64,000 nucleotides of DNA from positions 2,418,001 through 2,482,000 of the forward strand of contig NZ_CP014275.1 of assembly GCF_001578105.1 (NCBI RefSeq), given 5' to 3'. A program made the translations under genes and the position numbers. Below, in pieces: positions 36,719 through 45,901 of this stretch (its first letter is position 1; every line of letters begins with the position of its first letter). The notes beneath the pieces are model-generated. The model was not told the origin of the DNA, did not search any database, and saw only the letters and a program-made list of their open reading frames with translations. Source of the DNA: Martelella sp. AD-3. Lineage in GTDB: Bacteria > Pseudomonadota > Alphaproteobacteria > Rhizobiales > Rhizobiaceae.

Positions 36719-38892
36719 GGCATCGCGCCCTCGTTGCGGGCGAAGGCGGAAGCGCGCGGCAGGACCCGCCAGGCATAGCGATCGACCCATACATCGGAGA
36801 GAGCGCCGCCAAGACCCATGCTGCCGCGCGTCCGGCCGCTCGCTGCGGCATCTTCCAGAACGCCGGACAGTGCATTGGCGGCCGCCGAGCGCGTGCCGCC
36901 GCCGCAATTGTCCAGCACGCCGGAAAGGTTCAGCGCCTCGGCGTTTTCCTCGAGCTCGCTGACCAGAACATAAAGCCGCTCATAGCCCGCCGAATACGGC
37001 ACCGGCCCCGGACAATCGGAACACATCACCATCGGATCGCCGAGATCGCGCAGGGCCTGATCGCCCTCGATGAGCTCGTAATCGACATTGATGCAGTATT
37101 GCGCGTCAATGTGGATCCGGTTGACGTCGCGCTGGCCGTCGCGCGCGCCGGTGGCGCGAAAACGCAGGAGGTCGCATTGCTTGAGATCGTCCATGCCCGC
37201 AAGCGGCTGAAAGCCCACCTCGCCCATTGTTCTGAGCGCCGCCTGGCATTCGCGGCGCGGATCGATGGCCGAGCCGGGCGCGCCGAGCACCGCGATGGGG
37301 CTTTCATTGCGCTCCACGTCCACGGCGACCGGTGACGGATTGAAGGGGCTTGCCTCCTCGCCAAGCGCATCCAGCGTGTGCGCCAGGCGCTCCGCCTTCA
37401 AAACGCGCGCGAGAAGCATCGCAAGGCGCTTTCCGTCTTCGGAAAGGTCGAAGGCGAGGCCGGTCGGCGTGTCATCGATCATCGCAGCGGGTCCGAACCA
37501 GAGCGTGTTGTCCTTCAGCACGATCTGCACATCGTAGATCTCTTCAGGGTAGCCGGCGCCGATTCCCGTCGTTTGCGAGGCGGCCTCGAGCGCTTCGGCA
37601 ACACGCGTGCTGGTTTCCGTTCCGGGCGCAAGCGGCAGGCCGGATTCGGTGTCGAAAACCGGCGAGAAGGCGACGGTCAGCGTCACCGGGCTTGCCTCGA
37701 TCTGAGCGAAACGCGCCGCCTCCGGCAGGCTGCCGGAAAAGGCGCAGAGCGCTTCGGGATCCGGAACGCAATCATCGGAAACCGGGCGCAGATAGGCCCG
37801 GCGCGGCTCCACGGCCTCGACCTGGGCATAGCCGAGAACGGCGTCTTGCGGGTCGGCGATATCGGCGACGAGCGCCATCACCGTTCCCTCCTCCAAGCCG
37901 TGCAGCCGGCCGGCATCCACCCTGTCGCCCTCCACGAGAAAACGCTCCGGGCCGGCATAGCCTTGCCGGCCGAAGACCGGTTCATCGATCATGTCGCCTT
38001 GCCACAGCGGGGTCTGCACCGCGCCCATGCCGAAGCCGCTGCCCTGGTTCAGTTCGGAAAGCACCGACTGGAACAGCTGGCGATAGGTCAGAGCCTGGCC
38101 GCTTTCGAGCCTCGAGGCGATCGCGGCGGTGAAAAGACCGAACCATTCGCTGTCATCGCCGGCGGTTCCGCCGCTCATGTCGACCTCGCGGGCGACATCG
38201 TTCGAGCGCGTGGCATAGAAGGCCACCAGGCCGCCGCCGCCCTCGACATCGCCAACGGCATCCGGCGCGGCATCGACCGACCAGCTCTGCCCGGCGGCCT
38301 GCGACAGATCGACGCCCAGCAGGGCGGGACTGACCTGCCGGTCGGCGATGCCGCGTTCGAAGGCGCGCGTGCCGCTGCCCGAATGACAGCTGTCCATGAC
38401 GAAGAAGACATCGGCGCCGGTCCGGCGGATTCCGGCGAGAAGAGCCCCGATCTCGTCGTCGCTGATCGCATTCGGCACAAGTCCGGTCCCGGCCTGCGCC
38501 AGCGCCGTGTCTGCCGGCAGGAATATCTCGTCGAGCCCGTCGGTCTCGTCTCCCTGCGGGTCCAACTGGCGCGAGCCATGGCCGCTGAGGTGGACATAAA
38601 TCTGGTCGCCCTCGTCCGCCCGTTCCGCAAGACCGGCAAAGGCCTCGAAAATCGCCGCCCGCGTCGGCCGGGCATCGGCATCCGGCATATCGCCGAGAAG
38701 CGTGATATCGATGAAACCGGATTTATCCAGCACGTCGCGCATCAAGAGCGCGTCATTGGTGGGGCCGCGCAGGTCGGGAATGTCGGGATCATCATAGCCG
38801 GCGACGCCGATGATCAGCGCGCGGGATTCGGCATGAGCGGCGTTTGCTCCGAGAACAAGTGCCAGCAAGAACAGACGGAACAGTTTTCCCAT
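36715..38892 (-). CDS. Exported caspase-family (C14) peptidase
   Basis: 725 residues from the ATG at 38892 with a signal peptide (MGKLFRLFLLALVLGANA, cleaved near AHA). The caspase-like domain covers residues about 24-270: the catalytic His is in YVHLSGHGSR (H105) and the catalytic Cys in FVMDSCHSGSG (C169). The rest is not recognised: a beta-rich middle and a cysteine-containing C-terminus (AQYCINVD, CSDCPGPVP). It is the first gene of the four-gene minus-strand operon and divergent, 151 bases away, from the DUF900-CHAT pair. Being exported sets it apart from most cytoplasmic prokaryotic caspases. Confidence 0.92.
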   Translation of the reverse strand: MGKLFRLFLLALVLGANAAHAESRALIIGVAGYDDPDIPDLRGPTNDALLMRDVLDKSGFIDITLLGDMPDADARPTRAAIFEAFAGLAERADEGDQIYVHLSGHGSRQLDPQGDETDGLDEIFLPADTALAQAGTGLVPNAISDDEIGALLAGIRRTGADVFFVMDSCHSGSGTRAFERGIADRQVSPALLGVDLSQAAGQSWSVDAAPDAVGDVEGGGGLVAFYATRSNDVAREVDMSGGTAGDDSEWFGLFTAAIASRLESGQALTYRQLFQSVLSELNQGSGFGMGAVQTPLWQGDMIDEPVFGRQGYAGPERFLVEGDRVDAGRLHGLEEGTVMALVADIADPQDAVLGYAQVEAVEPRRAYLRPVSDDCVPDPEALCAFSGSLPEAARFAQIEASPVTLTVAFSPVFDTESGLPLAPGTETSTRVAEALEAASQTTGIGAGYPEEIYDVQIVLKDNTLWFGPAAMIDDTPTGLAFDLSEDGKRLAMLLARVLKAERLAHTLDALGEEASPFNPSPVAVDVERNESPIAVLGAPGSAIDPRRECQAALRTMGEVGFQPLAGMDDLKQCDLLRFRATGARDGQRDVNRIHIDAQYCINVDYELIEGDQALRDLGDPMVMCSDCPGPVPYSAGYERLYVLVSELEENAEALNLSGVLDNCGGGTRSAAANALSGVLEDAAASGRTRGSMGLGGALSDVWVDRYAWRVLPRASAFARNEGAMP

Positions 38893-39043
38893 GCAGAATT
38901 CCCGAGCAATAACAACAATATTATACAACCGATTAAAAGAACGATCGAAGCCTGCGCTCTTTCCGCGCAGATCGGCTGTTTACTTAGTCAGGGCTGACGA
39001 TAGACTAGCAGATATTCGATCGTCAATTTCACAGGCCTGAAAC

Positions 39044-40801
39044 ATGCGTCTTGCGCGAATTGCCCTCCTCTCCCTCGTCTCCCTGATCGTTTCGCCGCCG
39101 CTCTTCGCCCAGGAAGCCGCGCCCTTCGACCCGATCGCTTTCGAGCTGGAGCTGGCTGCCGTCGAGGTCCCGGCGGAACGTCTTGCCTTGGTCGATGCGG
39201 CCATTGCCGCTCTCGAGGCTTCGCCCGATCCGGACCCCGAAATCTATTTCGATCTTTCGGCGCTGAGGCTCGAGATCCTGCGCGAGGCCGGCGAAACGGC
39301 AGCGGCGGCGGCGGCAGCCGAGGGACTGGCCGATTTCGCGATCCGCATGAGCGAGCAGCTTGACCGCAATCCGCTCCCCTATCTGGATCTTGCGGCAACG
39401 CTCTACACCGAGGCGGAAGCCTATCGCGAAGCCTTGCGCGTGCTCGATACCGAGATCGCCTATCGCCGGAATGGCGGTCAGTCGGGCCAGGTCCTCGCCG
39501 ATCTCCTGAACCGCAAGGCGGAGGTCGCCAGGCTGCGCGGCGACATGGCAGCCACCGAGGAATTTGCGGGCCAGGCCCAGTTTGCGATCATGTCCACGCG
39601 CATGGGCAAGCGCAGCGGTCAGGATGGCGGGTTCAGCGCCGTCGATGTCTTCTACGCCACCGACCGCGCGCGCACCGGCAATGCCGACCCGGCCGAATTC
39701 TATGGCCATGGACGCGGTGATCTCGAATATGGCGTGGTCACCGTCACCATTCCCGATACGCATGTGCCGGGCGCCATCGAGACGCCCTCGATCTGGAAGC
39801 TCGAATTCGGCCCCTCGCCCGCCAGACACGTGATGGTCCGGAAGGTCGACCCGATGGAGGCGGATGCCTATTTCTCGAAGATGAGCAGCGAACTTGCGGG
39901 GCGCGAGCGCAAGGAAATCGTCGTCTTCATCCACGGCTTCAACACCCGGTTCGATGCCGCCGCCAAGCGCGCCGCCCAGCTTGCCTATGACATGGATTAT
40001 CGCGGCGTGCCGGTGCTCTATTCATGGCCGTCGGCCGGCCAGACGGTGCGCTACGTCGCCGATACGGCGGTCGTCCGGCTCAGCGGCCGGCGGCTCTCCA
40101 TGTTTCTGGAAGACCTGCGCGCCCGCTCCGGCGCCGACACGATCCACATCGTCGCCCACAGCATGGGCAACCGCGCGCTGACCGACGCGCTGGAACTGAT
40201 GGCGCTGCGGGACGGGATTAAGGAAGGCGACGACCCGGTCTTCGGCCAGGTGTTCTTCGCCGCGCCCGATGTCGATGCCGGCCTTTTCAGGGAGATGATG
40301 AAGACGATCCATCCGCTGGCCGAGCGCCTGACCCTCTACACCTCGGAAAACGACTGGGCGCTGGTCGCCTCGAAAAAGCTGCACGGCAATGCGCCGCGCG
40401 CCGGACAGGGCGGCGACAGCGTGACGACGGACGAGTTGTTCGACACGATCGACATGTCCGATCTCGGCGAGGACATGCTGGCGCATACCTATTTCGCCGA
40501 TGACAGTTCCGCGCTTGCCGACATCGTTTCGCTGATCTGGCGCAATCCGCCGCCGAATGTGCGCTGCGGCATGACGGAAACCGTTACTGAAACCGGCGAG
40601 ACGGCCTGGAAATACCAAAAAGGCGGCTGTTTCGACAAAACCATGATCGGCCTGATCAGCCATTTGTGGAGCAAGAACGATATCTCGCGCGCGGATATTT
40701 CAGCGCTCATTTCCGAACTCGTCACCGACCAGGCAGCGGCGAGCGAGATCGAGGGCCGCCTCGACGCCTATATCGCGCCCGAAGGGCAGGAGGCGAATTG
40801 A
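39044..40801 (+). CDS. Exported DUF900-family alpha/beta hydrolase
   Basis: 585 residues with signal peptide (MRLARIALLSLVSLIVSPPL, cleaved after FAQ). Residues 25-185 are alpha-helical with TPR-like character (repeated Ala/Leu/Glu pattern). The DUF900 (COG4782) hydrolase domain starts with VFYATDRART (near 202) and has the oxyanion loop FIHGFNTRF (296-304) and the nucleophile AHSMGNR (S373). Probable esterase or lipase of the envelope. Its TGA overlaps the TTG start of the CHAT gene, so both are translated together. Confidence 0.9.
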   Translation: MRLARIALLSLVSLIVSPPLFAQEAAPFDPIAFELELAAVEVPAERLALVDAAIAALEASPDPDPEIYFDLSALRLEILREAGETAAAAAAAEGLADFAIRMSEQLDRNPLPYLDLAATLYTEAEAYREALRVLDTEIAYRRNGGQSGQVLADLLNRKAEVARLRGDMAATEEFAGQAQFAIMSTRMGKRSGQDGGFSAVDVFYATDRARTGNADPAEFYGHGRGDLEYGVVTVTIPDTHVPGAIETPSIWKLEFGPSPARHVMVRKVDPMEADAYFSKMSSELAGRERKEIVVFIHGFNTRFDAAAKRAAQLAYDMDYRGVPVLYSWPSAGQTVRYVADTAVVRLSGRRLSMFLEDLRARSGADTIHIVAHSMGNRALTDALELMALRDGIKEGDDPVFGQVFFAAPDVDAGLFREMMKTIHPLAERLTLYTSENDWALVASKKLHGNAPRAGQGGDSVTTDELFDTIDMSDLGEDMLAHTYFADDSSALADIVSLIWRNPPPNVRCGMTETVTETGETAWKYQKGGCFDKTMIGLISHLWSKNDISRADISALISELVTDQAAASEIEGRLDAYIAPEGQEAN

Positions 40802-43800
40802 CGCTGGAGCGCCCGTTTTCATCAGGCCGCCTGCAGCCGTTCGCCGTCTTTCTGCTTGCGCTTCTGCTCTGCGTCGTCCCGGCGCGGGGACAGGAAAACG
40901 AAACCGCGTTCCAGGCGCTTCTCCGGCAGTTCTCGACGCTGTTTCAGGACGGCGACTACGCCGCCGCCGCCCCCGTGATGGAGGAGGCGATCGCCGTCTA
41001 TGATCGCAACCCCGGAAACCAGATCGAACGCGCGAGCCTCGCCTATTATCTGGCGCTTGCCCATTTGAATGCCGGCAATACGTCGGCGGCCCTCGACACG
41101 ACACAGGCAGCCTTTGCCTATCGCCCCGAGCTTGTGAGCCGCTATCCGGAATTCTACTGGATCGAAGGGTGGGCCAAGGCAAGGCTCGGCTTCATCGCGC
41201 AGGCGGCCGCGTCCTATTCGGCCGGCATCAGCCTGGCGGAAGCCTACAATGAAGGCGAGCCCGGCCGGTTTGCGCCTGAAACGCTTGCGGCCCTCAGGGT
41301 TCAGGAGGCCTATCTCTCGGCCCGCTCCTCCGCCGTACCGTCGGCGGCGCTGACGATTGATCCGCTCAGCACGGCAATCGCCGACCATGAGGAATTGACC
41401 GGAGCGGAGAATTTCGACGATCGCTATCTGCTCGCCCAGGCGCTCTCCGCCCAGGGCTTCGACATCGAGGCGCGCGCCGCATTGCTCGAGCTGATTGCCA
41501 CGGCGGCAGCACCTCTGCGCGCGAAGGCGCTTGCCCGCCTCGCCGTGCTGGAATGGACGCTGGAGGCGCGCGCGGCTGCGGCAGGCACGGCAAGGGCCGC
41601 CCTCGAAAATGCCGAACATCTCGACGCGGCGCGCGTCGCCGTTATGCGATCGCTGCTGATCGTCGCGACATCGGAAGGACTGAGCGAAGCCGATATTGAT
41701 GGAGTGGTGGCGGAAATGGCCGTCATTGTGGAGAGGGGCGCGGAACTCACCCATGAGGACGCCGTCGATCTTCTCGAGATCGTTTCCATCATCATCAGCG
41801 CCGTCGACGAGCCCGCGCTCGAGGAGCCGGCCGCGGCCGGTTTCGTCGACACCGCGCTCGCCACGCTTTACGAGATCGATGACCTCTTCCTCTCCGACAG
41901 GTTTGCACAACACAAGCTCTCCGACACCCGCCTGAGGCTTGCCCGCGCGGCCGAAAGCCTCGCCATGGCGGATCGCGCGCGCGCGCTTTATCAGGAGGTC
42001 TATTATTCCGCTGCCGCCTCGCTGCTGGAGACAACCGCCGCCGCCTCCGGTCTCGCCCGCCTCGGCGTATCGGTGGAGGGCACATTGCGTGACGACCTCG
42101 ACATGCGGCTCGCCTTTTCCGCAACCGCGGCCGGTGCGGCGGAAGCCTTTCTGAGGGGCATACCGGCGCGCTCCGAAGGGCTGCAGCAGCAACAGATCGC
42201 GCGCCTTTCCGATATCATGGAACAGGCCGTCGATCTCGGCTTCGACCTGCTGGAGTCCCGTGCCATTATCGGGCCGAGGGACGCCGCAAATGTCGATGAG
42301 GCGTTCAACCAGACCGGGCCTTATGTCTTTCCCTTCGAGGATGCCTTGGCCAAGGGCTACGCCGGCACCGCCGGAGAGGGCTATTACGCGGCCATTCTCG
42401 ACGACGCCTTCCGCCAGATCCAGCTTGCCCGCCAGAGCAGCGCCGGCCGCGCGATCGCGGCGATGACGGCGCGCATGAGCGCCGGCTCCGATGAACTCGC
42501 CCTTTTGCTGCGCCGGCGCGATGCATTGATTGCGGAACGCAATCGCATTCTTGAGCGCGCCGGCGAGGAGGAAATCACGCGCTATGATCTGCTCTCGGAC
42601 ATCGAGCCACGCCTTGATGCGGTGGAAGCCGAGCTGGACGCGGCCTATCCCGAATACCGCAACCACGTCGCCAGCAGGCCGCTCTCACTCGAAGAGGCGC
42701 GCGGCCTGCTGCGCCCCGATGAAGTGCTGGTGACCTACCTCCTCACCCAACGCGGCCTGCATATTTTCGCCGTGACCCGTGAAAATGTGATCTGGGACCG
42801 GACCCTGCTCGATGAGGGCTGGCTTGAGGAAACCGTGCGCAAGCTGCGCGAGACGCTTGATCCGCGCGGACCGCTGCGCGCGCCCGCGCGCGGCGCGATG
42901 ACGCCGTTCGACCTCGGTTCCGGGCCGGCCGAGACGCCGGAGGGCGGGTTCGACCTCGCGCTTTCCCATGCGCTCTACGAAAAGGCGCTCGGTCCGGTGC
43001 AGGCCTTGCTGCCTGAAGACGCCACCCTGCTGATCGCCCCGGACGGGCCGTTGCAGGCGATCCCCTTTGCTGCGCTGGTGGCCGAGGCGCCGGATGACGG
43101 TGCAACCGGGCCGGAACGTTTTGCCGCGGCCCGTTGGGCGATCCGCGACAATGCCTTTGCCACGCTTCCACTGCCCTCGACGCTCCGCGCCCTGCGCGCC
43201 GAAAACGCCTCGCTTCCGGTCGGCGGGTTTCTCGGCATCGGCAACCCGCATTTCCGGCAGGATCCTGCGTGGCTCAGGCTTGCGCCGCTGCCGGAAACCG
43301 GCTTCGAACTGGAAACGCTCAACGCCATTGCCGCCGACGACAACGGCACGCTGCTGCTCGGCGATGCGGCGAACGAGGACGCGCTGGCCCGGACGGCCCT
43401 CGAAGATGCCGCGATCATCGCCTTTGCCACCCACGGGCTGATGGGCGGGGAAGCGAACGGCCTCACCGAGCCCGCGCTGGCGCTGACGCCGCTCGACGAC
43501 CAGATCGCGGGCATGGCGGGGATGCGCGACGGCCTGCTGACGGCAAGCGAAATCGCAACGCTGGAGCTCGACGCCGACTGGGTGCTGCTGTCGGCCTGCA
43601 ACACGGCGCAGGGCCAGGGCGGCGAGGGCTCGGAGGGCCTGTCAGGCCTCGCCCGCGCCTTCTTCTATGCCGGCGCCCGCCGTCTCGTCGTCTCGCACTG
43701 GGCCGTGCAGAGCGACGCCACGGTGGCGCTGACGACCGGCATGTTCGACGCGCTGGCCGACATGCCGGACAATGACAGCGGCGCAAAGGCGCTCCGCCGG

Positions 43801-43887
43801 TCAATCCTTGCGACGATCGACGATCCGGAACATCCGTCCTGGAGCCATCCCGGCGTCTGGGCGCCCTTCGTCACCGTCGGCTGGTAG
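40798..43887 (+). CDS. Exported TPR/CHAT-domain protease
   Basis: 1029 residues starting at TTG (40798), four bases inside the upstream stop, with AGGAGG just before. A signal peptide (hydrophobic core FAVFLLALLLCVV, cleavage after ARG) is followed by some 550 residues of helical TPR-like repeats (LAYYLALAHLNAGNTSAAL near residue 83). The C-terminal CHAT domain (about 680-1029) keeps the catalytic His in FATHG (H879) and Cys in LLSACNT (C934), and the typical GLARAFFYAGARRLVVSHW. Cotranscribed with the DUF900 hydrolase. Substrate unknown. Confidence 0.92.
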   Translation: MTLERPFSSGRLQPFAVFLLALLLCVVPARGQENETAFQALLRQFSTLFQDGDYAAAAPVMEEAIAVYDRNPGNQIERASLAYYLALAHLNAGNTSAALDTTQAAFAYRPELVSRYPEFYWIEGWAKARLGFIAQAAASYSAGISLAEAYNEGEPGRFAPETLAALRVQEAYLSARSSAVPSAALTIDPLSTAIADHEELTGAENFDDRYLLAQALSAQGFDIEARAALLELIATAAAPLRAKALARLAVLEWTLEARAAAAGTARAALENAEHLDAARVAVMRSLLIVATSEGLSEADIDGVVAEMAVIVERGAELTHEDAVDLLEIVSIIISAVDEPALEEPAAAGFVDTALATLYEIDDLFLSDRFAQHKLSDTRLRLARAAESLAMADRARALYQEVYYSAAASLLETTAAASGLARLGVSVEGTLRDDLDMRLAFSATAAGAAEAFLRGIPARSEGLQQQQIARLSDIMEQAVDLGFDLLESRAIIGPRDAANVDEAFNQTGPYVFPFEDALAKGYAGTAGEGYYAAILDDAFRQIQLARQSSAGRAIAAMTARMSAGSDELALLLRRRDALIAERNRILERAGEEEITRYDLLSDIEPRLDAVEAELDAAYPEYRNHVASRPLSLEEARGLLRPDEVLVTYLLTQRGLHIFAVTRENVIWDRTLLDEGWLEETVRKLRETLDPRGPLRAPARGAMTPFDLGSGPAETPEGGFDLALSHALYEKALGPVQALLPEDATLLIAPDGPLQAIPFAALVAEAPDDGATGPERFAAARWAIRDNAFATLPLPSTLRALRAENASLPVGGFLGIGNPHFRQDPAWLRLAPLPETGFELETLNAIAADDNGTLLLGDAANEDALARTALEDAAIIAFATHGLMGGEANGLTEPALALTPLDDQIAGMAGMRDGLLTASEIATLELDADWVLLSACNTAQGQGGEGSEGLSGLARAFFYAGARRLVVSHWAVQSDATVALTTGMFDALADMPDNDSGAKALRRSILATIDDPEHPSWSHPGVWAPFVTVGW

Positions 43888-43891
43888 GCCA

Positions 43892-45748
43892 TCATCCGTC
43901 GGCGGCTTCGCGTCCCGATGACAGTGCCCGCAGCGCATTGAGCACCACGGCGAGATCGATTGCCTCCTGCAACAGCGCGCCGGCGACGGGATCGAGATAG
44001 CCGGCGGCGGCAAAGCCCATCGCCGCGATGGAAAGAACTATGCCGGCGATCATGCTCTGGTAGGCGATCCGCATGGTGCGGCGGGCGATCGAGAAGACCG
44101 GCACCAGAAGGCCGAGGTCATCCAGAAGCAGCACCGCATCCGCCGCCTCGACGGAGGCCGCAGAGCCGCGCGCGCCCATGGCGACGCCGATGTCGGCCGC
44201 CGCCAGCGCCGGCGCATCGTTAACGCCGTCTCCGACCATCATCACCGCGCCGTTCTTGCGCTCGGAGAGCACGCTCAGCACTTTCTGGTCGGAGGAAAGG
44301 TTCGAGAGCACACGGTCGAAGCCGAGACCGGAGGCCATGTGTCGCGCCGCCGCCTCGGCATCGCCGGTCGCGAGCACGATGTTCTCCACGCCATTGCCGC
44401 GCAATGTATCGAACACCGAGCGGGCGCCGGCCCTCACCCGATCGGAAAAATGCAGTTCGCCGGCGCGCGCTCCGTCGACCAGAACATGGACGACCGAGGT
44501 GCCGGCCGGCGTCGCGGCCTTCTCCCAACGGCAGGAAACATCGTGGCCGCGCCAGCGCGCCTCGGCAAAGCGCCGCCCGCCGACCACCACATAATGGCCA
44601 TCGACATAGCCTTCGACGCCTTCTCCCGGCGTCTCGACAACCCTTTCGGGCTGGCTGAGCGAAAGCTCCTTCCGCTTTGCCGCAGCAACGAGCGCGCTTG
44701 CCATCGGATGTTTGCAGGCAATATCCAGCGAGGCGGCAAGCTGAAGCAACGCGTCCTGTTCATAGCCGTCGGCTGACCGGATCTCCGTCAGTCCCGGCCG
44801 GCCGACGGTGAGCGTGCCGGTCTTGTCCAGCACCACGGAACGAACGGAAGCGATCGCCTCGATGACCCTGCCGCCCTTCAGCAATATGCCCCGTCGGGCC
44901 GCGGAGGAAACGCCGGACATCAGCGCGACCGGCACGGCGAGGATGAGCGGACAGGGCGTCGCGACCACCAGCACGGCGACCACGCGCAGCGGATCGCCGG
45001 TGACCCACCAGGTGGCGGCGACGCCTGCAAGCGTCGCGGCCAGGAAGAACAACGCGTAGCGATCGGCAAGGCGCGCCATCGGCGCTTTCGCGGCCTGCGC
45101 CTTTTCCACCAGGCGGACAATTCCGGCATAGGTGCTCTCGGCGGCCGCGCGCCGCGCCGTCATGTCGAAGGCATCGCCGACATTGGTCGCCCCGCTCAAC
45201 AGGCTTCCGCCGGAGGCCTGGCGCACCGGCTCGGCCTCGCCGGTCAGAGCCGACTGGTCGAGCACGGCCATGCCCGAGAGAAGCTCTCCATCGGCCGGTA
45301 TGACATCACCCCGGCGGATCAGCAGGCGATCGCCCGGCAGGACGGTTTCGACCGCAACCTCCTCGGTGTGTCCGTCGCGATAGCGCAGCGCCGTGCGCGG
45401 CGCGCGTTCCAGCAGCGCCGTCATCTCGCGGCGCGCCCGGCGGTCGGCGAGAACCTCAAGATAGCTGCCTCCGGCATACATCAGCGCGACGATGGCTGCG
45501 GCCAGCGTCTCCCCGAAGGCGAGCGCGCCCGTCATCGACAGCGCCGCCAGGAGGTCGATGCCGAATTCGCCGCGCTTCAGCGAGGAGACAGCATCCGCCA
45601 GCAGAAAAGCGAGTACCGGCAGTGTCGCGACGAAGAAGGCCGCGACCGCCAGTTCCGCTGCGCCGGCATAGCGCGCGGCAAGCCCGGCCGACAGGCCGAC
45701 GAGGGGAAATGCGACGAGCAGTCGCCTGATCTGTTCGCGTGACGTCAT
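43892..45748 (-). CDS. Heavy-metal P-type ATPase
   Basis: 618-residue P1B-type ATPase. TPCPL (residues 264-268) in the sixth-helix region, phosphorylation motif DKTGTLT (D308), the HP dipeptide in CKHPMASAL typical of P1B pumps, the actuator motif TGEAEPV, and the GDGVNDAPAL hinge are all present. It has no N-terminal HMA metal-binding domain and only about 50 residues before the first conserved segment. The TPC form of the metal site does not allow a safe choice between Zn/Cd/Pb, Cu or Co. Its end lies 5 bases from the end of the convergent CHAT gene. Confidence 0.93.
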   Translation of the reverse strand: MTSREQIRRLLVAFPLVGLSAGLAARYAGAAELAVAAFFVATLPVLAFLLADAVSSLKRGEFGIDLLAALSMTGALAFGETLAAAIVALMYAGGSYLEVLADRRARREMTALLERAPRTALRYRDGHTEEVAVETVLPGDRLLIRRGDVIPADGELLSGMAVLDQSALTGEAEPVRQASGGSLLSGATNVGDAFDMTARRAAAESTYAGIVRLVEKAQAAKAPMARLADRYALFFLAATLAGVAATWWVTGDPLRVVAVLVVATPCPLILAVPVALMSGVSSAARRGILLKGGRVIEAIASVRSVVLDKTGTLTVGRPGLTEIRSADGYEQDALLQLAASLDIACKHPMASALVAAAKRKELSLSQPERVVETPGEGVEGYVDGHYVVVGGRRFAEARWRGHDVSCRWEKAATPAGTSVVHVLVDGARAGELHFSDRVRAGARSVFDTLRGNGVENIVLATGDAEAAARHMASGLGFDRVLSNLSSDQKVLSVLSERKNGAVMMVGDGVNDAPALAAADIGVAMGARGSAASVEAADAVLLLDDLGLLVPVFSIARRTMRIAYQSMIAGIVLSIAAMGFAAAGYLDPVAGALLQEAIDLAVVLNALRALSSGREAADG

Positions 45749-45901
45749 GGCGTGCGCCTTTCGCGGGCCGTCCGGCCCGGCCTCTTGCCGTTCATCACCT
45801 CCATTCTTGATGGAAGCAAAAAAACGGCAATGATCGAGGTCATGTCCGGCGCCGGATTGGGAAAATGGAGCATCGGCGCCGGGCGATCGCCGCCCCGCGG
45901 T

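Noticed and set aside
28935..43887. Known CHAT-gasdermin, TPR-CHAT/Craspase or other described defence loci
   Set aside because: No gasdermin-like gene, Cas7-11 or CRISPR array is nearby, and here the proteases carry export signals, which does not fit those cytoplasmic systems.
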